Shown here: piece after piece, positions 61,621 through 64,000 of the stretch
Layout: each line of letters begins with the position of its first letter
How positions within the stretch are numbered: the stretch's first letter is position 1
DNA from: Neorhizobium alkalisoli
Lineage (GTDB): Bacteria; Pseudomonadota; Alphaproteobacteria; Rhizobiales; Rhizobiaceae
Assembly: GCF_002968635.1 (NCBI RefSeq)
Contig: NZ_PVBN01000016.1
Span: forward strand, 1-64,000
Direction: 5' to 3'
DNA length: 64,000 bases
The notes under the pieces: generated by a model
What the model saw: only the letters and a program-made list of their open reading frames with translations
Database searches by the model: none
What the model was told of the DNA's origin: nothing
Made by a program: the position numbers and the translations under genes

Positions 61621-62814
61621 GTGACGGATTTTTTAAAGACCCGCTCGTTCTTCTATCTGCCGGAGGGAGTGATTTACCTGGACGGCAATTCGCTCGGCCC
61701 GCTGCCGCTGTCTGCCAGGGAACGCGTCGACAGGCTGATGGCGGAGGAATGGGGCCAACTCCTCATCAAGGGCTGGAACAAGGCAGGCTGGATGACGATG
61801 CCGCGCCGGATAGGCGATCGCGTCGGCAAGCTGATCGGTGCCGCGCCGGGCACGGTCGTCATGGGTGATACTCTGTCGATCAAGGTTTATCAGGCGCTCG
61901 CCTCCGCCCTCGAACTGGTGCCGGAACGCAAGGTCATCCTCTCCGACAGCGGCAACTTCCCCTCTGATCTTTACATGGCTCAGGGGCTTGTCGGCTCGCT
62001 TGGCAAGGGGCACAGGCTGAAGATCGTCGAACCCGAAGAGGTGGAAGCTGCCATCGACGAGACGGTCGCCGTATTGATGCTGACCGAAGTGGACTATCGT
62101 ACCGGCCGGCTGCACGACATGAAAACGCTGACGAAGAATGCCCATTCCGCCGGTGCCGTCACTCTTTGGGATCTCGCCCATTCCGCCGGCGCGCTGCCGG
62201 TGGATCTGGCTGGAGCGGAGGCGGACTTCGCTGTCGGCTGCACCTACAAATATCTGAACGGCGGCCCGGGCGCTCCGGCTTTCATCTATGTCGCGCCGCG
62301 CTATGCGGAGAAGGTAAGGCCGGCTCTTTCCGGCTGGTTCGGGCACGAACAACCCTTCGCCTTCGATCTCGGTTACCGGCCTGGCGGCGGGATCGATCGG
62401 ATGCGGGTCGGCACGCCACCGATCCTCGGCCTCGCCGCTCTCGATGCGGCGCTCGATGCCTGGGAGGGAGTCGATATGCAGGAGGTACGCAAGCAGTCGA
62501 TCAGACTATGCGACCTGTTCGTGACGGAGGTCGAACGTCGGTGCCCTATGCTGGAACTCGGCTCGCCGCGCGACGGCCAGAAGCGCGGCAGCCAGATCTC
62601 CTTCCTTCATCCGGAAGGCTACGCCATCATGCAGGCCCTGATTTCCCGCGGCGTCATCGGCGATTTCCGAGCTCCAAACGCAATCCGCTTCGGCTTTACG
62701 CCTCTTTACATCGCTGAGGCGAACGTTCTGAAGGCAGTCGCCGTCCTGGAGGACATCATGACCAATCGCCTTTGGGATACCGCGGAATACAAACAGCGGG
62801 CATTGGTAACCTGA
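61621..62814 (+). CDS. kynU: Kynureninase
   Basis: A PLP enzyme cleaving kynurenine to anthranilate and alanine in tryptophan breakdown. It has 397 residues from GTG 61621, preceded by CAAGGTG; the frame is open upstream but without kynureninase sequence. Signatures are VIYLDGNSLGPLP, ILSDSGNFPSDLYMAQGLV, LWDLAHSAGALPVDL and the PLP lysine in GCTYKYLNGGPGAPAF; later comes GWFGHEQPFAFD. No tryptophan dioxygenase (kynA) or clear kynB is adjacent. An ABC binding-protein gene follows 143 bases downstream. Confidence 0.95.
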   Translation: MTDFLKTRSFFYLPEGVIYLDGNSLGPLPLSARERVDRLMAEEWGQLLIKGWNKAGWMTMPRRIGDRVGKLIGAAPGTVVMGDTLSIKVYQALASALELVPERKVILSDSGNFPSDLYMAQGLVGSLGKGHRLKIVEPEEVEAAIDETVAVLMLTEVDYRTGRLHDMKTLTKNAHSAGAVTLWDLAHSAGALPVDLAGAEADFAVGCTYKYLNGGPGAPAFIYVAPRYAEKVRPALSGWFGHEQPFAFDLGYRPGGGIDRMRVGTPPILGLAALDAALDAWEGVDMQEVRKQSIRLCDLFVTEVERRCPMLELGSPRDGQKRGSQISFLHPEGYAIMQALISRGVIGDFRAPNAIRFGFTPLYIAEANVLKAVAVLEDIMTNRLWDTAEYKQRALVT

Positions 62815-62869
62815 GCAGCTCGGCGAGGCTGAGGGATCAGCCGGAAACCAATCAATCAAGGGGTTCGCA

Positions 62870-62910
62870 CATGGAGATTGTTTACAAAGAAACAATCTCC
62901 ATGTAAACAA
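62870..62910 (+). promoter_or_regulatory. Two overlapping, mutually exclusive inverted repeats before the binding-protein gene
   Basis: Repeat 1 is CATGGAGATTGTTT (62870-62883) with AAACAATCTCCATG (62890-62903), a perfect 14-base stem with a 6-base loop. Repeat 2 is TTGTTTACA (62879-62887) with TGTAAACAA (62902-62910). They share bases, so RNA can form only one at a time. There is no T-run, so this is not an ordinary kynU terminator. It may be a two-site operator or a conformational switch; the start of the next gene is 47 bases on. Confidence 0.6.
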
Positions 62911-62957
62911 ACAGACGGGCGGGAGGAGATCGCCCACTTTTGTCCTGGGAGGATTTT

Positions 62958-64000
62958 ATGAAAAACCGGTTTTTTGCTGGGATAGCGGCGATTGCCGTCA
63001 TGTCCCTTCCTGTATTCGCCAACCCCGCGCTGGCCGACATCACCATCGGTGTCACGATACCCACCACCGGCCCTGGCGCCGCGCTCGGCATTCCGCTGAA
63101 AAACTCGATAGAACTCTGGCCCAAGGAGATCGCCGGCGAAAAGCTCAAGGTGATCTTGCTTGACGATGCCGGCGACCCCTCGATCGCTACGACCAACGCT
63201 CGCCGGTTTGCCAACGACGACAAGGTCGATGTGATAATGGGTTCGGCGCTGACACCGGCTGCGATCGGTGCCGCCGGCGTTGCCGCTGAAGTCGGCGTGC
63301 CGCATTTCGCGATTTCGCCGGTGCCGCCGCCGGTTGCCAAGGGGAAATGGACTTTCGTTCTGCCGCAGTATTCGAGCGTACTGGCCAAGCGCATGTTCAC
63401 GCGCATGAAGCAGGACGGGGTGAAGCGCGTATCCTTCATCGGCTTTGCGGATTCCTACGGCCAGCAATGGGTCGAGGAACTCAAGAACACCGGCAAGGAA
63501 TACGGCCTCGAGGTCGTGGCCGACGAACGTTACGCCCGTGCCGACACTTCGGTTTCCGGCCAGGTTCTCAAAGCGATTGCCGCCAAGCCCGACGCCGTCT
63601 TCATCGGCGCTTCCGGCACGGGTGCGGCATTGCCGCAGATCGGCGTGCGCGAGCGTGGTTTCACGGGTCCGGTCTACGTTGTCTCGGGCGCCGTGACCTT
63701 CGAATTCCTGCGCATCGCCGGCAAGGCGGTGGAGAACACGATCTTCTCTTCCGGCCCCATCATGGTCGCGGAAGACCAGCCCGACGATTCGCCGACCAAG
63801 GCGGAAGGTCTGGCTTACCTCAAGGCTTATGAAGGCAAATTCGGGCCCAACAGCCGCACGCAATTCGGCTCGCATGTCTGGGACGCCATGGTCATCCTCA
63901 AGAAGGCCGTGCCAGTCGCACTGCAGAAGGCCAAACCGGGCACCTCGGAATTTCGTGCAGCGCTGCGCGATGCCATAGAATCGAGCGGTCCCTATAATGC
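62958..64000 (+). CDS. ABC transporter substrate-binding protein, branched-chain amino acid (LivK) type; truncated by window end
   Basis: The frame is open from ATG 62958 (GGGAGGA ribosome site) to the last base, so at least 347 residues are present and the C-terminus is missing. A Sec signal peptide ends ANPALA-D (about 26 residues). The peripla_BP_6 fold is evident: ITIGVTIPTTGPGAALGIPL, KVILLDDAGDPSIATTNARR, VIMGSALTPAAIGAAGVAAE and VKRVSFIGFADSYGQQW. Its permease and ATPase genes are expected to the right of the window. The neighbouring kynureninase may hint at an aromatic ligand, but the family takes many acids. Confidence 0.93.
   Translation, partial: MKNRFFAGIAAIAVMSLPVFANPALADITIGVTIPTTGPGAALGIPLKNSIELWPKEIAGEKLKVILLDDAGDPSIATTNARRFANDDKVDVIMGSALTPAAIGAAGVAAEVGVPHFAISPVPPPVAKGKWTFVLPQYSSVLAKRMFTRMKQDGVKRVSFIGFADSYGQQWVEELKNTGKEYGLEVVADERYARADTSVSGQVLKAIAAKPDAVFIGASGTGAALPQIGVRERGFTGPVYVVSGAVTFEFLRIAGKAVENTIFSSGPIMVAEDQPDDSPTKAEGLAYLKAYEGKFGPNSRTQFGSHVWDAMVILKKAVPVALQKAKPGTSEFRAALRDAIESSGPYN

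Noticed and set aside
62870..62903. The 14-base hairpin as a simple terminator of kynU
   Set aside because: No T-run follows on either strand, and half of the stem is shared with a second inverted repeat.

Overview
The window looks like chromosomal DNA of an alphaproteobacterium of the order Rhizobiales, most likely a Rhizobiaceae member (Agrobacterium/Rhizobium/Ensifer type). The reasons are the high GC content, the rhizobial style of gene order and start overlaps, the AmeABC-like efflux operon, an aerobic (CobG/CobN type) cobalamin gene set using the alphaproteobacterial CobC/CobD names, and an intergenic repeat typical of rhizobia. I see no phage, integrative element, insertion sequence, tRNA or CRISPR array. 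Genus and species cannot be settled from sequence reading alone.

Layout. 1-340: a strong leftward promoter that resembles an rRNA operon promoter, with the operon itself off the left edge. 340-8057: a long-type purC, a TetR repressor with a palindromic candidate operator, and a three-gene RND multidrug efflux system. 8081-10991: a bidirectional terminator, then EF-P and, divergently, the EpmA/EpmB pair that beta-lysylates it. 10992-13745: a 0.7 kb non-coding repeat region, then thiC under a TPP riboswitch on the minus strand. 13933-22671: a compact operon of a stand-alone carrier protein, an acyl-CoA-dehydrogenase-like flavoprotein, an amino acid:carrier-protein ligase (seryl-tRNA synthetase-like), a DUF1839 protein and a GH2 glycosidase, facing a tandem alpha/beta hydrolase and a secreted GH5 glycanase. 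This is the least understood and most interesting part of the window. 22974-27260: purU, a large three-domain protein whose three active sites all look decayed, and small proteins. 27264-32460: an AsnC-type ligand-binding protein, a LysR regulator and a probable pipecolate/lysine catabolic set (flavin oxidase, aminoadipate-semialdehyde dehydrogenase, P1 peptidase).

32453-52629 is a 20 kb cobalamin island. Two cobalamin riboswitches stand back to back near 37.5-37.9 kb. The leftward one leads cbtB-cbtA-cobO-cobQ (cobalt uptake, adenosylation, amidation). The rightward one leads a DUF1636 iron-sulfur-like protein, then cobW-cobN-cobG-cobH-cobI-cobJ. Beyond these lie cobL-cobE-cobM and cobA-cobB on the plus strand, with cobK and cbiD each inserted singly on the minus strand. 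CbiD takes the place of the absent CobF. cobP, cobS/T, cobU/V and bluB are not in the window.

52971-64000: a dipeptide/oligopeptide-type ABC importer operon (Tat-exported binding protein, two permeases, fused double ATPase) ending in a CocE/NonD serine hydrolase. Then come an ACT-domain protein and an HSL-type esterase on the minus strand, a kynureninase, and the start of a branched-chain-amino-acid-type binding protein that runs off the right edge. The last gene is preceded by two mutually exclusive inverted repeats.
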